NCBI RefSeq assembly: GCF_004011865.1
Contig: NZ_RKLP01000004.1
Coordinates: 186,001 to 250,000 of the forward strand
Direction: 5' to 3'
Origin: Prescottella agglutinans
Lineage (GTDB): Bacteria > Actinomycetota > Actinomycetes > Mycobacteriales > Mycobacteriaceae
Length of the DNA stretch: 64,000 bases
In this document: piece by piece, positions 33,139 to 42,170 of the stretch
How the letters are laid out: the number at the start of each line of letters is the position of its first letter
How positions within the stretch are numbered: the first letter of the stretch is position 1
Made by a program: the position numbers and the translations under genes
Notes under the pieces: model-generated
Databases searched by the model: none
Told to the model about the DNA's origin: nothing
The model's input: the letters and a program-made list of their open reading frames with translations, nothing else

Positions 33139-33319
33139 TGCTCTCCTCTACTGAGAGGTCGAGCGAGCGACTGATGCCCGCACGACCCCGGTTATCTCCG
33201 ATGGACGTTCATCGCTGGTGCTTCACGGTGTGCTCATGAGTGCTTGTGCCTGTTCTCTGAGGTACTGCTCGTCGTTCCCGAGTGTTGGTGCGACTCGAGA
33301 GGTCCCGAGTGGTACTGCG

Positions 33320-33688
33320 TCACGCGTGATCACTGTCCTGTTCGCACAGGGCCGAGTGACCCGCCCTTGATGTCTCGGACATCCCGACCACCGCTATCAG
33401 CCGATCGAGTTCCGAGGAATCCAGACTTCCGGACACCCGCAGTGCTCTGCCGAATGCTCGGCGCCGGCCCGCCTCGCTCAGACACTTCGGATCGGGGTGC
33501 AACCACGCACCCCGCCCAGGGAGCCTTCGCTTCGGATCGGGCGCGAGCACGAATCCGCCGGATTCGACCTCTTGCGCCACGACCCTGAGCAGGTCGGCGG
33601 CCAGCCCTTTCTGTCTGCATCCGACGCAGGTCCGGACCGGATCACCGGCTCGGGCACGCGTCGAGACAGACAGTTCACGCTGAACCAT
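33320..33688 (-). CDS. ylxR: YlxR (DUF448) RNA-binding protein
   Basis: A 122-residue protein of the YlxR family, located as usual between nusA and infB. Core motifs are RTCVGCRQKG and GRGAWLHPDPKCLSEAGRRRAFGRAL (two parts), the latter with the conserved GRGAW...HP...C pattern. The family binds RNA and in Bacillus YlxR influences transcription of metabolic genes. The ATG at 33688 has only a weak ribosome binding site; a GTG eight codons in is possible. Confidence 0.9.
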   Translation of the reverse strand: MVQRELSVSTRARAGDPVRTCVGCRQKGLAADLLRVVAQEVESGGFVLAPDPKRRLPGRGAWLHPDPKCLSEAGRRRAFGRALRVSGSLDSSELDRLIAVVGMSETSRAGHSALCEQDSDHA

Positions 33689-33732
33689 CGACCACTCTAC
33701 CGCTGTATCGCCGTGAACTCCGCATTCCGTTC

Positions 33733-34764
33733 CTAAGCACCTGTCGTTTCGCGACCGACCTGTGACTCGGGGCCCGGCGCGGCGTCACTGCGGATGTCGA
33801 TTCGCCATCCCGTCAACCGCGCAGCCAGACGCGCGTTTTGGCCCTCCTTGCCGATCGCCAGCGACAGCTGGAAGTCGGGGACGACGACGCGCGCTGCACG
33901 GGCGTCGGGGTCGACGACAGTGACCGACACCACTTTGGACGGCGACAGTGCGTTCCCGACGAACTTCGCGGGATCGTCGTCGTAGTCGATGATGTCGATC
34001 TTCTCGCCGGCCAGCTCGCTCATGACGTTGCGCACGCGCTGACCCATCGGGCCGATGCAGGCGCCCTTCGCGTTCAGCCCCGAGACCCGGGAGTGGACCG
34101 CGATCTTGGAGCGGTGTCCGGCTTCACGGGCCACCGCGACGATCTCGACGGAGCCGTCCGCGATCTCGGGGACCTCGAGTGCGAACAGCTTGCGCACCAG
34201 GTTCGGGTGGGTGCGCGACAGCGTGATCTGCGGGCCGCGCTGGCCGCGGGACACACCCACGACGTAGCACTTGATCCGGTCGCCGTGCTCGTAGGTCTCC
34301 CCCGGCACCTGCTCGGCCGGCGGGATCAGCCCTTCGGCGCCGTTCGCCTCGCTGCCGATGCGCACGACGACCATGCCGCGCGCGTTGGCGCGGGTGTCTC
34401 GCTGGATGACGCCGCCGACGATCTCGCCCTCGTGGGTGGCGAACTCGCCGAAGCTGCGCTCGTGCTCCGCATCGCGCAGACGCTGCAGGATGACCTGCCG
34501 GGCCGTCGTCGCCGCGATTCGGCCGAATCCCTCGGGGGTGTCGTCCCATTCCTCGCCGACGCGGTTGCCGTCGACGTCGACCTCGTGCGCCATGACCCGG
34601 ACGACACCGGTCTTGGTGTCGACGTCGATCCGGGCGTGGGGCTGATGCCCCTCGGTGTGGCGGTAGGCCGTCAGGAGAGCGGTCTCGATCGCCGCAATGA
34701 TCGTGCCCGCGGAGATACCCTTGTCCGCTTCGATCGCGCGCAGCGCTGCGATGTCGATATTCAC
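33733..34764 (-). CDS. nusA: Transcription termination/antitermination factor NusA
   Basis: A 343-residue factor with the N-terminal RNA-polymerase-binding domain ([18 protein letters not shown]...), an S1 domain ([17 protein letters not shown]) and two KH domains ([20 protein letters not shown] and [20 protein letters not shown]). It lacks the C-terminal acidic repeats of E. coli NusA, as in other actinobacteria. The start overlaps the rimP stop by ATGA. Confidence 0.96.
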   Translation of the reverse strand: MNIDIAALRAIEADKGISAGTIIAAIETALLTAYRHTEGHQPHARIDVDTKTGVVRVMAHEVDVDGNRVGEEWDDTPEGFGRIAATTARQVILQRLRDAEHERSFGEFATHEGEIVGGVIQRDTRANARGMVVVRIGSEANGAEGLIPPAEQVPGETYEHGDRIKCYVVGVSRGQRGPQITLSRTHPNLVRKLFALEVPEIADGSVEIVAVAREAGHRSKIAVHSRVSGLNAKGACIGPMGQRVRNVMSELAGEKIDIIDYDDDPAKFVGNALSPSKVVSVTVVDPDARAARVVVPDFQLSLAIGKEGQNARLAARLTGWRIDIRSDAAPGPESQVGRETTGA

Positions 34765-35330
34765 TTGTCCGACCCCTCTACTTCTTCTTCGTTCGACGCG
34801 TCCGCGTCAGCAGGCGCCACACGGCCCTCCGGGATTCCTCCCGCGAGCTCGAGCTCCCGCGCGTCGGGGCGCGAGAACTCGACCTGCACAACAGCTTTCC
34901 TGACATCCTTCAGATCCACCCGGCGCACCGCCGGACCACCCTTGGTCTTGACGACCACGTCGATAGCGCCGTCGGCCAGGCGGCCGACCCGGCCGGTGAC
35001 CGACTCGGCCTCGAGCTCGATGAGCACCTTGCGACCCTGCGCGCGACGCCAGTGGCGATCCTCGGTCAGCGGTCGGTCGATCCCCGGTGACGTCACCTCG
35101 AGGGTGTACGGGGATTCGCCGAAATCGGAGACCGCGTCGAAGACGTCGGAGATCACATGACTCAGCCGGGCCACTTCGTCGAGTTCGAGGCCGGCATCGC
35201 TGTCGACCATGACGCGGACGGAACTGTGGCGACCTGCGAGCGTGACAGTCACGTCCTCGAGGTCGTAGCCCTCGCGCTCGATGGGTTCGGCGAGAAGCTC
35301 GATCACCCTCTCCCTCGACGGCACCGGCAT
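34761..35330 (-). CDS. rimP: Ribosome maturation factor RimP
   Basis: A 189-residue 30S assembly factor. The family pattern is [41 protein letters not shown] and [20 protein letters not shown], read in parts. The C-terminal ~25 residues are acidic and variable. It is the first gene of the nusA-infB series; its promoter must lie in the 233-bp spacer to the divergent lipoprotein gene. Confidence 0.95.
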   Translation of the reverse strand: MPVPSRERVIELLAEPIEREGYDLEDVTVTLAGRHSSVRVMVDSDAGLELDEVARLSHVISDVFDAVSDFGESPYTLEVTSPGIDRPLTEDRHWRRAQGRKVLIELEAESVTGRVGRLADGAIDVVVKTKGGPAVRRVDLKDVRKAVVQVEFSRPDARELELAGGIPEGRVAPADADASNEEEVEGSDK

Positions 35331-35563
35331 CTGGGACGCTCCTCGCTTCAGTTGTGGTCAAGACTGACGTGTGGTCGCCCGCGGCCCCGTTGTGTCGATT
35401 TGATCGACGCAGGACTCGACGCACCACGAGGTGGACTGTGGAGTCTTCAGGGTATCGCGGATTTCGACCGACCGTGACCAGGCGGTCGCATCCGGACGCG
35501 CCCACGGCCCGTCGCGAACGGCTCGGTGCCGAGGATTCGGCGCACTCCTGGCACCATGATCAG

Positions 35564-36061
35564 GTGCGAACGCCCTTCCTCACTCAACCGCTGTCCCGCC
35601 GCGCTGCGCTGCGGCTCGCGGGCAGCGCTGCGCTCGGCGTCTCGGCGCTTGCGCTGACGACCGGCTGCTCGGATCCCGGACAGGCCGACTCCACCGCCGA
35701 GATCGACGCACTGACCACGCAGGCCGAGCGCGCGCGTCGCGACGCGGCGAACGCGACCGCGGCGATCGCCGCGCTGCCGGACCGCGCCGGCGCACTCGGT
35801 GTGGTGGCGGCCGAGCGCACCGCGCACGCCGACGCGCTCGACGCGGAGATCGCGCGTGCCGCCACTGTCACGCCGTCGAGCACCACACCGCAGACGCCGC
35901 CGGCGACCGTGCCGCCGACCCTCGAACAACTGCACGCCGACCTCGCCGACTCCCAGAAGGACGCGGCCCGACTGGCGCGCACCCAATCCGGATACCGCGC
36001 AGGTCTGCTCGGTTCGATCAGCGCGGCGTGCGCCGCGCAGCAGGTGGTGTTGCTGGCATGA
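35564..36061 (+). CDS. Tat-like lipoprotein upstream of a DUF4439 protein
   Basis: A 165-residue predicted lipoprotein. The N-terminus has a twin-arginine-type stretch (PLSRRAALRLAGSAALGVSALALTTGC) split into a basic part, a hydrophobic core and a lipobox Cys. The mature part is Ala-rich with heptad-like spacing (DALTTQAERARRDAANATAA), suggesting a coiled coil. The GTG start at 35564 was chosen so that the signal peptide is N-terminal. The stop overlaps the next gene's ATG (ATGA). Function is unknown. Confidence 0.75.
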   Translation: MRTPFLTQPLSRRAALRLAGSAALGVSALALTTGCSDPGQADSTAEIDALTTQAERARRDAANATAAIAALPDRAGALGVVAAERTAHADALDAEIARAATVTPSSTTPQTPPATVPPTLEQLHADLADSQKDAARLARTQSGYRAGLLGSISAACAAQQVVLLA

Positions 36062-36504
36062 GCAATCAGAGTCCCGGTCCCGAACAGCAGGCGCTGATCG
36101 ACGCACTCCGTGCCGAGTACGCCGCGATCTTCGCGTACGGCCTGGTGGCGGCGTTCTCCAACCCGACCCGCTCCGATCTGGTCGCCCTGAACACAGCGGC
36201 GCACCGCGCCCGACGCGACGCGACGATCGACGCACTCGCCGCCGCCGACGTCGAGGCCCCCCAACCCGAGGCCGGCTACTCGGTCCCCTTCCCGGTGACC
36301 GATCCGACGTCCGCGGCCCAGTTGGCGGCCCAGGTGGAATCGGACACGGCGGTCGCGTGGCGGTCGGTGATCGAGCGCAGCCAGTCCGAGCACACCCGCG
36401 AGGTGGGTGTCACGGCTCTCACGGAAGCTGCTGTGCGCGCAGCGAACTGGCGCGCGATCCTCGGCGTCACCCCACCCACGGTTGCGTTCCCGGGACAGCC
36501 CTGA
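36058..36504 (+). CDS. DUF4439 ferritin-like protein
   Basis: A 148-residue all-helical protein of the DUF4439 ferritin-like superfamily of actinobacteria. Its helices include QALIDALRAEYAAIFAYGLV and ALNTAAHRARRDATIDALAA, with Glu/His positions resembling a degenerate di-iron site. ATGA overlap with the preceding lipoprotein gene implies translational coupling and probably a complex. No enzymatic role is known. Confidence 0.8.
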   Translation: MSNQSPGPEQQALIDALRAEYAAIFAYGLVAAFSNPTRSDLVALNTAAHRARRDATIDALAAADVEAPQPEAGYSVPFPVTDPTSAAQLAAQVESDTAVAWRSVIERSQSEHTREVGVTALTEAAVRAANWRAILGVTPPTVAFPGQP

Positions 36505-36586
36505 GCACCCACCTCATCCATTGAATGGGAAAGCCTCTCGCGGAATGTGTTGGGGGACCTAAGTTCTTCGACAACATTCGAGAAAT

Positions 36587-36600
36587 TCCGAGTACTCGGA
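36587..36600. promoter_or_regulatory. Perfect 14-bp palindrome before the NTF2-like gene
   Basis: TCCGAGTACTCGGA (36587-36600) is fully self-complementary and ends just before the ribosome binding site GAGAGGA of the gene starting at 36618. Its position in the leader suggests a repressor site. Which regulator would bind is unknown. Confidence 0.45.
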
Positions 36601-36617
36601 GACCGAGAGGACACCCC

Positions 36618-37106
36618 ATGACCGAACGCACCGTCGAACAGCGCATCGCCGACCTCGAGCGGATCGAGGCGATCAAGGCGCTCAAGCACCGCTACCTGCG
36701 CGCGTGCGACGCCAAGGACGCGGACACCTTCCGCGCTTGCTTCATCGATCGCGGCGCCGAGATCGACTACGGCCCGCTCGGAAAGTTCGACGACGCCGAC
36801 CCCATCGCCGAGGTGTTCCGCAACATCGCCCTGCAGAAGGTCGACGGCAAGCACGTCATCCTCGACATGCACCACGCGTTCCACCCGTCGATCACGCTGC
36901 GCGGCGACGAGGTGGCGGACGGCCAGTGGACGCTCGCCTTCCGCCAGGTCAACCTCATCGACAACACCGAGACCGTGCGTTCCATCGAGTACGTCGACGA
37001 GTACGTCGTCGAGAACGGCGAGTGGAAGATGTCGAAGTGTCAGTCGATCACGCTGTGGTCGATGACCCGACCGCTCGCCGAGGGCACCGTCGTCACCGAA
37101 GGCTGA
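36618..37106 (+). CDS. NTF2/SnoaL-like family protein
   Basis: A 162-residue cone-shaped alpha+beta barrel protein. It has the N-terminal helix RIADLERIEAIKALKHRYLRACDAKD, then ADTFRACFIDRGAEIDYGPLG, and conserved HHAFHPSITLRG and EYVVENGEWKMSKC. Members include dehydratases, isomerases and non-catalytic binding proteins; the Asp and His pairs here are compatible with an enzyme. It lies at the edge of the catabolic island and converges on the carotenoid oxygenase gene, which hints at the same pathway without proving it. GAGAGGA precedes the ATG. Confidence 0.82.
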   Translation: MTERTVEQRIADLERIEAIKALKHRYLRACDAKDADTFRACFIDRGAEIDYGPLGKFDDADPIAEVFRNIALQKVDGKHVILDMHHAFHPSITLRGDEVADGQWTLAFRQVNLIDNTETVRSIEYVDEYVVENGEWKMSKCQSITLWSMTRPLAEGTVVTEG

Positions 37107-37124
37107 TTCGGGAACACGACCGCA

Positions 37125-37172
37125 GGCCCGGGCACCGTGGGCGAATCACAGATTCCCCACGGCGCCCGGGCC
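37125..37172 (+). terminator. Terminator between convergent NTF2-like and oxygenase genes
   Basis: Arms 37125-37141 and 37156-37172 are complementary at 16 of 17 positions around a 14-nt loop. On the plus strand GATCGCTTTTCC follows, a short U-tract, so it can end the NTF2-like transcript 18 nt past its stop. On the minus strand it is also a stable hairpin and may end the oxygenase operon. Confidence 0.7.
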
Positions 37173-37189
37173 GATCGCTTTTCCGTGCG

Positions 37190-38674
37190 TCAGTCGGCCT
37201 GCCCCTGCGCCAGCTGGTCGCTGCGGATCCAGCACGCGTGGAAGCCGGACGGCACCCGCTGCGGCAGCAGGACTCGCGCGAGCGGTCCCGCGGCGACGTC
37301 CGCGGCGTCGAAGATGTCGATCTCGCCGCGGTCCTCCGCCTCGTCGTTCACGAAGCAGACCAGGTAGCCGTCGGTCTCACCGGTCGATCCGTCGCGCGGC
37401 GCGAACGGCGCTTCGGCACCCCATCGTCCGGGTCCGAACTTGTGCTCCTCCTTCGTTCCGGTCAGAGAGTCGAAGCGCACCAAGCCGTCGAAGAGCAGCG
37501 TCGGTTCGTTCCCGAGGCTCATGTTGTACGAGTAGCGGTGCGACTGCCCCATGATCCGCGAGTCCACGCTCGGGAACTCGATGTTCGCGTCGTCGAGCGC
37601 GGTTTCGGTCGTCGCACCGGTCCGGAGATCGAACCGGTACCGGTAGAGCTGGGCATCGAGACGCATGTAGGCGAGCATGCTCGCCAGCGGATGATCGAAG
37701 GTCGTCTGGTGCTGGGGGTTCTTGACGCGGCAGACGTCCATGATGATCTCGTCGCCCTGTTCCCAGGAGTTGACGACGTGATAGATGTAGCACGGCTTCG
37801 CTTCGAACCACCGCACCTGTGCACCGGTGCCGTGCCGCGGGATGACGGCGAAGCGGGAGGGCAGTTCCTGGTCGTAGAAGATGCGGTACTTGCCGGCCCG
37901 GCGCGCATCCTGGTCCTGGACCAAGGGCAGGTCCATGAGGATCGAGTAGTTCTCCGTGATCGCGATGTCGTGCGGCAGCCTCGGCGCCGGCAGGTCGACC
38001 TGGGTCAGATGCGTCTGCTGCCCGTTCGGCCCGATGATGCCGTAGCGCAGGTAGTTCTGGTCGGGGCCGTAGTCGAACCAGATGAGCTCACCGGTCGACT
38101 CGTCGACCTTCGGGTGGGCCATCATGTCGCCGGCGAAGGTCCCGAGGAAGTCCTGGGCGCCAAGCGTTTCCAGCGACAGGGGGTCGATCCCGTACGGGGT
38201 TCCGCACAGGTACCAGGTGGCGAGGACCTGACCACGATGGAAGATGACGTCGGTGTTGGCGGCGTCCTTGATCCCAAGACCGTGCCCGTTGCCCCACGGG
38301 TTGTTCCGGGGGTTCTCCATCAGACCGGTCCACAGCGCGCGGCCGGCCTCGGATTCCTCCGCGAAGGCACGGGTGCGCACGTATCGGTTGCGGTAGCGGA
38401 CCTTGCCGTTCTCGAAGTGGGCAGCGTGGATCATGCCGTCCCCGTCGAACATGTGGTACCGGCCGGGGGCCGCGAACTGGCGGTTCGGGCCGTTCCGCAG
38501 GTAGACGCCGTTGAGGTCCTTCGGGATCTCGCCGATCACGGGCAGGTCGTCGAGCGTCAACTCGTCCTGCACGGGCGCGAACACGCCGAGGAGATAGGGG
38601 TTCTCCTCGCCGCCGTCCGCTGGGCGGGCGACGGCAATCGGAGCCTCGCTCGCCGATGACTTCGTGTTCGTCAT
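37190..38674 (-). CDS. Carotenoid/stilbene-cleaving oxygenase (RPE65 family)
   Basis: A 494-residue non-heme iron dioxygenase with a seven-bladed propeller. The four iron His ligands are His187 (MMAHPKVD), His235 (LPHDIAIT), His299 (YIYHVVNSWEQ) and His479 (SGFHACW). Early motifs GVYLRNGPNRQF and MFDGDGMIHAAHF are typical. No signal peptide is present. Bacterial members cleave carotenoids, lignostilbenes or aryl-propenes such as isoeugenol to aldehydes. The neighbours (CoA ligases, thiolases, aldehyde dehydrogenase) favour an aromatic or alkenyl catabolic substrate rather than carotenoid biosynthesis. AAGGA precedes the ATG. Confidence 0.92.
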   Translation of the reverse strand: MTNTKSSASEAPIAVARPADGGEENPYLLGVFAPVQDELTLDDLPVIGEIPKDLNGVYLRNGPNRQFAAPGRYHMFDGDGMIHAAHFENGKVRYRNRYVRTRAFAEESEAGRALWTGLMENPRNNPWGNGHGLGIKDAANTDVIFHRGQVLATWYLCGTPYGIDPLSLETLGAQDFLGTFAGDMMAHPKVDESTGELIWFDYGPDQNYLRYGIIGPNGQQTHLTQVDLPAPRLPHDIAITENYSILMDLPLVQDQDARRAGKYRIFYDQELPSRFAVIPRHGTGAQVRWFEAKPCYIYHVVNSWEQGDEIIMDVCRVKNPQHQTTFDHPLASMLAYMRLDAQLYRYRFDLRTGATTETALDDANIEFPSVDSRIMGQSHRYSYNMSLGNEPTLLFDGLVRFDSLTGTKEEHKFGPGRWGAEAPFAPRDGSTGETDGYLVCFVNDEAEDRGEIDIFDAADVAAGPLARVLLPQRVPSGFHACWIRSDQLAQGQAD

Positions 38675-38722
38675 CGAGTGTTCCTTTCGTCGAAATGACG
38701 TGTGGCCCGGTTCACGGGCAGT

Positions 38723-39184
38723 TCAGGGGTGGAACACCAACTGGGTGCAACGGAACAGGGCGATCGTCCGCCCCTCGTCGTCGCACACAGTCGCGTCCCA
38801 GATCTGGGTGCGCCGTCCGCCGTGGGCGCGGACCGCCGTCGCGGTGACGACCCCCGAGCGCGCCGTGCCCAGGTAGTTCGTCTTCAGTTCCACCGTGGTG
38901 AAACCGGTTGCGCCGGCCGGCAGCGCGAGCCTGGTCCCGATCCCGCAGACGGTGTCCGCCAACGCGACGACGCTGGCCGCGTGCAGATATCCGTTGGGGG
39001 CGAGCACCTTCTCCAGAACGGGCAGTTCACCGACGACCCGCTCGGCGCAGGCCTCGAGGACCCGCATGCCGATCGTGCCCGGCAGACGCCCCTCGAGCAT
39101 GTCGGTCAACTCTTCCGCGAGGGGCCGGTCCACGCCGGTCGGTGTCGCTCGCGGTGCGGCCACCGGGGATGCGTTCTCGCCCAT
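38723..39184 (-). CDS. PaaI-like hotdog thioesterase
   Basis: A 153-residue hotdog-fold protein related to PaaI acyl-CoA thioesterases. The catalytic segment is NGYLHAASVVALADTVCGIGT, where the usual HGG is replaced by LHAA, followed by TTVELKTNYLGTARSG and a C-terminal strand. It probably hydrolyses dead-end CoA esters made by the pathway. It lies 3 bp after the CoA synthetase gene and 48 bp before the oxygenase. Confidence 0.86.
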   Translation of the reverse strand: MGENASPVAAPRATPTGVDRPLAEELTDMLEGRLPGTIGMRVLEACAERVVGELPVLEKVLAPNGYLHAASVVALADTVCGIGTRLALPAGATGFTTVELKTNYLGTARSGVVTATAVRAHGGRRTQIWDATVCDDEGRTIALFRCTQLVFHP

Positions 39185-39187
39185 GGC

Positions 39188-40927
39188 TCAGCCGTTCTGC
39201 GCGATCTCGACGCGCAACTCTCGTCGTTGCAGCTTGCCGACCGGGTTGCGGGGCAGTTCGTCGACCGTCACGAGCTTCTCCGGCAGTTTGAAGGATGCAA
39301 GGTCCTTCGCGCGCAGGAAGCCGACGAGTTCGTCGAGCGAGACCTCCGCGTCCGGCGCGGGAACGACTACAGCGCAACACTTCTCACCGAGAACCACATC
39401 GTCGTAGCCGACGATCGCGACGTCCGACACCGCAGGGTGGTCGAGGAGCAGTCCCTCGATCTCGGCCGGCGCGATGTTCATCCCGCCCCGGATGATGATC
39501 TCCTTACTGCGGTCGACGAACTTCAGGTACTCGCCGGCCTCGCCGCACAACTCGAACACGTCTCCGCTGCACAGGTATCCGTCGTCGTCGAAGGGGCTGC
39601 TCGACGCCGTGCCCTCCAGGTAGCCGGCGAAGACGGTCGGTCCTTTCAGCCGCAGCTCACCGCGGCCGCCGACCTCCGTGACAATCTCGCCGGTCGCCAC
39701 GTCGACGAGGCGCACCGAAGTCCGCTCCGCGACCGCCGTGACCCATGTCCTGCTGGTCGCGCCGTAGTTGGGAAGGTACTCGGCGCGGACCATCGGATCC
39801 GGCGTGTCGGACGGGGCGCCGAGCAAGCAGACGCCCTCGTTGGAGCCGAAGAAGTTGAGGACCTCGATGCCGAGATCGTTCTGCCAGTCGCGGACCACAC
39901 CCGGGGGAAGCGGCGCACCGCCCGAACCGACCGTGCGCAGCGACGACAGGTCGAACGTGCTGCGCAGGCTCGAATTCTGAAGCAGCATGCTGAGAATCGC
40001 CGGCGGCATGCTCGTGTGGGTGGCGCGGTGACGTTGGATCTGGTCGAGGTACACCGCGAGATCGAGCGGGTGGTGCTGGACGAGGTGCCCGCCACCGAGC
40101 AGCCACGGCAGCAGCGACGTCGCGAATCCGGCCATGTTGACCATCGGGAAGGGCCCGACGATGACCGAATCCGGCTCCGTCTGCAGACCGTCCTGCACTG
40201 CCTGACCGATGGCCAGCCAGTCGGCGTGGCACCGGGGAACCCCCTTCGGCGCCGCCTCCGTGCCGCTCGTCCAACAGATCGTGATGCAGTCGTTGACCGT
40301 TCGTGTGAGCTGCCCGCAGGAACGGCGCACGGCGGCCACCGCATCCGCGGCGGCCGGCGCACGGTCCAGCGGCACACCCGCGTCATCGGCGGACGACCCG
40401 AAGGTGAAGACGTGCCGCAGGGAGGGCAGCTCGCCGACCAGGGAGAGAGCCTCCTGATGGGGCGCCCGGTCGTGCAGACGCGTCACGGTGACGACGCCGA
40501 CCGCATCGGACGCCGCCACGATGCGACTCAGCTCGTGTCGCCGGTACGACGCCGGCATCGGTGCCGCGATCGCCCCGAGTCGCCACAGCGCGAAGTAGGT
40601 GGCGGTGAGCGCAACCGAGTTCGGCAGCAGAACCGCGACCACATCTCCCGGGCGCACCTGGCTCGCATGGAGTTTCGCGGCGATGTCGTCGACCTTCGCG
40701 TCGAATTCCCCCCAGGTCAGGGACTCCGGCGCAATCCCGGCGAGCTCCGGAAGATTCCCGGCGTCGGTGATCGCGGGCGCGCCGGCCCGGGCCTGGACGT
40801 GGCCGTCGAGAAGGTCGAGGAGGGTTTCGGGGCGCCACCAACCACGAGCGAGGTGATCGTCGACACGAGCGTCCGGATGACATGCACGTAACCGGCGGGA
40901 GGACGGGTGATCCGCAATGACGTTCAT
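39188..40927 (-). CDS. Acyl-CoA synthetase (AMP-forming) of the catabolic island
   Basis: A 579-residue ANL-superfamily ligase. The ATP loop is TSGTEAAPKG near residue 220, a slight variant of the usual TSGTTGxPKG. The A5 region is NFFGSNEGVC, then RGELRLKGPTVFAGYL and the hinge region EYLKFVDRSKEIIIRGGMNI in parts. The catalytic Lys lies near the end (NPVGKLQRREL). The substrate class is unclear; short aryl or alkyl acids are possible. The ATG at 40927 is preferred; AAGGA lies 10 nt upstream and a GTG 9 bp earlier is less well spaced. It is 37 bp after the thiolase stop. Confidence 0.9.
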   Translation of the reverse strand: MNVIADHPSSRRLRACHPDARVDDHLARGWWRPETLLDLLDGHVQARAGAPAITDAGNLPELAGIAPESLTWGEFDAKVDDIAAKLHASQVRPGDVVAVLLPNSVALTATYFALWRLGAIAAPMPASYRRHELSRIVAASDAVGVVTVTRLHDRAPHQEALSLVGELPSLRHVFTFGSSADDAGVPLDRAPAAADAVAAVRRSCGQLTRTVNDCITICWTSGTEAAPKGVPRCHADWLAIGQAVQDGLQTEPDSVIVGPFPMVNMAGFATSLLPWLLGGGHLVQHHPLDLAVYLDQIQRHRATHTSMPPAILSMLLQNSSLRSTFDLSSLRTVGSGGAPLPPGVVRDWQNDLGIEVLNFFGSNEGVCLLGAPSDTPDPMVRAEYLPNYGATSRTWVTAVAERTSVRLVDVATGEIVTEVGGRGELRLKGPTVFAGYLEGTASSSPFDDDGYLCSGDVFELCGEAGEYLKFVDRSKEIIIRGGMNIAPAEIEGLLLDHPAVSDVAIVGYDDVVLGEKCCAVVVPAPDAEVSLDELVGFLRAKDLASFKLPEKLVTVDELPRNPVGKLQRRELRVEIAQNG

Positions 40928-40964
40928 TCGTTCCACTTCCTTGGATGATCGAGGGTGCGGGCGC

Positions 40965-42170
40965 TCATCCGAGTCGCCGGACGACGACGGCTGCGCCGAG
41001 TCCCAGCGCCGCCGGAATGGTGATCAGCGCGTATTCGCCGTCGATGCGCCGAAGCTGATCGAGTGCGTTGACCAACAGGACTCCGCCGCCTGCTCCGAGC
41101 GGATGACCGGTCGCGATCGATCCGCCGTTCGGATTGACCTTCTCGGGGTCGAGGTCCAGCTCTCGGAGCATCAGGAGCGCCGAGGCAGCGAAGGATTCGT
41201 TCGCCTCGACGACGTCGAGGCGGTCGGCGGCGATCCCGGCCCTGTCCAGGGCACGTCGCGACGCCACCGCCGAGGCGGTCAGCAGCGGTGAGCGCACCGC
41301 GGCCTGCGCGACTCCGACCACTTCCGCCACGGGTTCGTGACCGATCCGCGCCGCCGCGGCCCGGGTACCGAGCACGGCGACCGCCGCACCGTCCGAAAGC
41401 TGAGGCGCGGTCGCCGCGGTGTGCAGCCCGACCGCGGGACGCGGCGCGCCGGGCAGGCGCCGCGCCACCCGCTCCCAGAGCGGGTCCTGCCCGAACAACG
41501 GGGCCAGATCGGCTAGTCCGGCGACACTGATGCCGTCGCGGGGTCCTTCGTCCGCGGTGAGGATCGTCCCCGTTCCGGAGCGCACCGGCACGATCGAGTC
41601 GCTCGTGGGTGCTGCGAGGGCACGACGGTGCGAGGTGACGGCGTACCCGTCGAGCTCGGCTCGGGTGAATCCGTACTGCGCGGCAGTGAGATCCGCTGAT
41701 ACGCCGATCGTCACGTATCCGGTTCGTTCGCCGAGGGCGTCGTCGGCCGCGAAGGCGGGCCGGTCGGACATCATCGGCACGCGTGACATCGATTCGACGC
41801 CGCCGGTCACGACGACGTCGGCGACACCCGAGGCGATCTTGGCGGACGCCGTCTCGATGGCGTCGAGTCCCGAACAGCACAGCCTCGACACCACGCCGGC
41901 ACCCACTTCGTCCGGCCAGCCGGCCCAGAGTGCCGCGGCGCGCGCGACATTGCCGCCCTGTTCTCCGACGGCGGTGCTCGTCCCGATCAGGATGTCGTCC
42001 ACCACGTCCGGGGACAGGCCGCGTTCCTGCACGGCCGAGAACAACTGGGCCAGAAGGTCGTGGGCGGGAACGTCGGCGAGGGTGCCGCCGTTGCGCCGGA
42101 CGCGGGCCTTGGGGGTGCGGACGGCGTCGTAGACGAAGACACCGGAGGAGAACTGCGACACGGTCGTCAT
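40965..42170 (-). CDS. Thiolase-family protein lacking the second catalytic cysteine
   Basis: A 401-residue thiolase-fold protein. The nucleophile region is VVSRLCCSGLDAI with Cys98. NES (324-326) and GHPLG with His356 match the family. Where thiolases have the second Cys (pattern T-x-C-x-G-G-G-x-G), this protein reads ITIPAALGLG, so Pro386 takes the Cys place. The asparagine of the GNASG motif is also altered (TAATAPQLSDG). It may thus catalyse thiolytic cleavage poorly or carry out a different Claisen-type reaction. The ATG overlaps the PaaN-like gene stop (ATGA). Confidence 0.88.
   Translation of the reverse strand: MTTVSQFSSGVFVYDAVRTPKARVRRNGGTLADVPAHDLLAQLFSAVQERGLSPDVVDDILIGTSTAVGEQGGNVARAAALWAGWPDEVGAGVVSRLCCSGLDAIETASAKIASGVADVVVTGGVESMSRVPMMSDRPAFAADDALGERTGYVTIGVSADLTAAQYGFTRAELDGYAVTSHRRALAAPTSDSIVPVRSGTGTILTADEGPRDGISVAGLADLAPLFGQDPLWERVARRLPGAPRPAVGLHTAATAPQLSDGAAVAVLGTRAAAARIGHEPVAEVVGVAQAAVRSPLLTASAVASRRALDRAGIAADRLDVVEANESFAASALLMLRELDLDPEKVNPNGGSIATGHPLGAGGGVLLVNALDQLRRIDGEYALITIPAALGLGAAVVVRRLG

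Noticed and set aside
33139-33319. Possible small RNA or gene between ylxR and infB
   Set aside because: No start with ribosome binding site, no strong hairpin and no clear coding pattern is visible; it reads as an infB leader.
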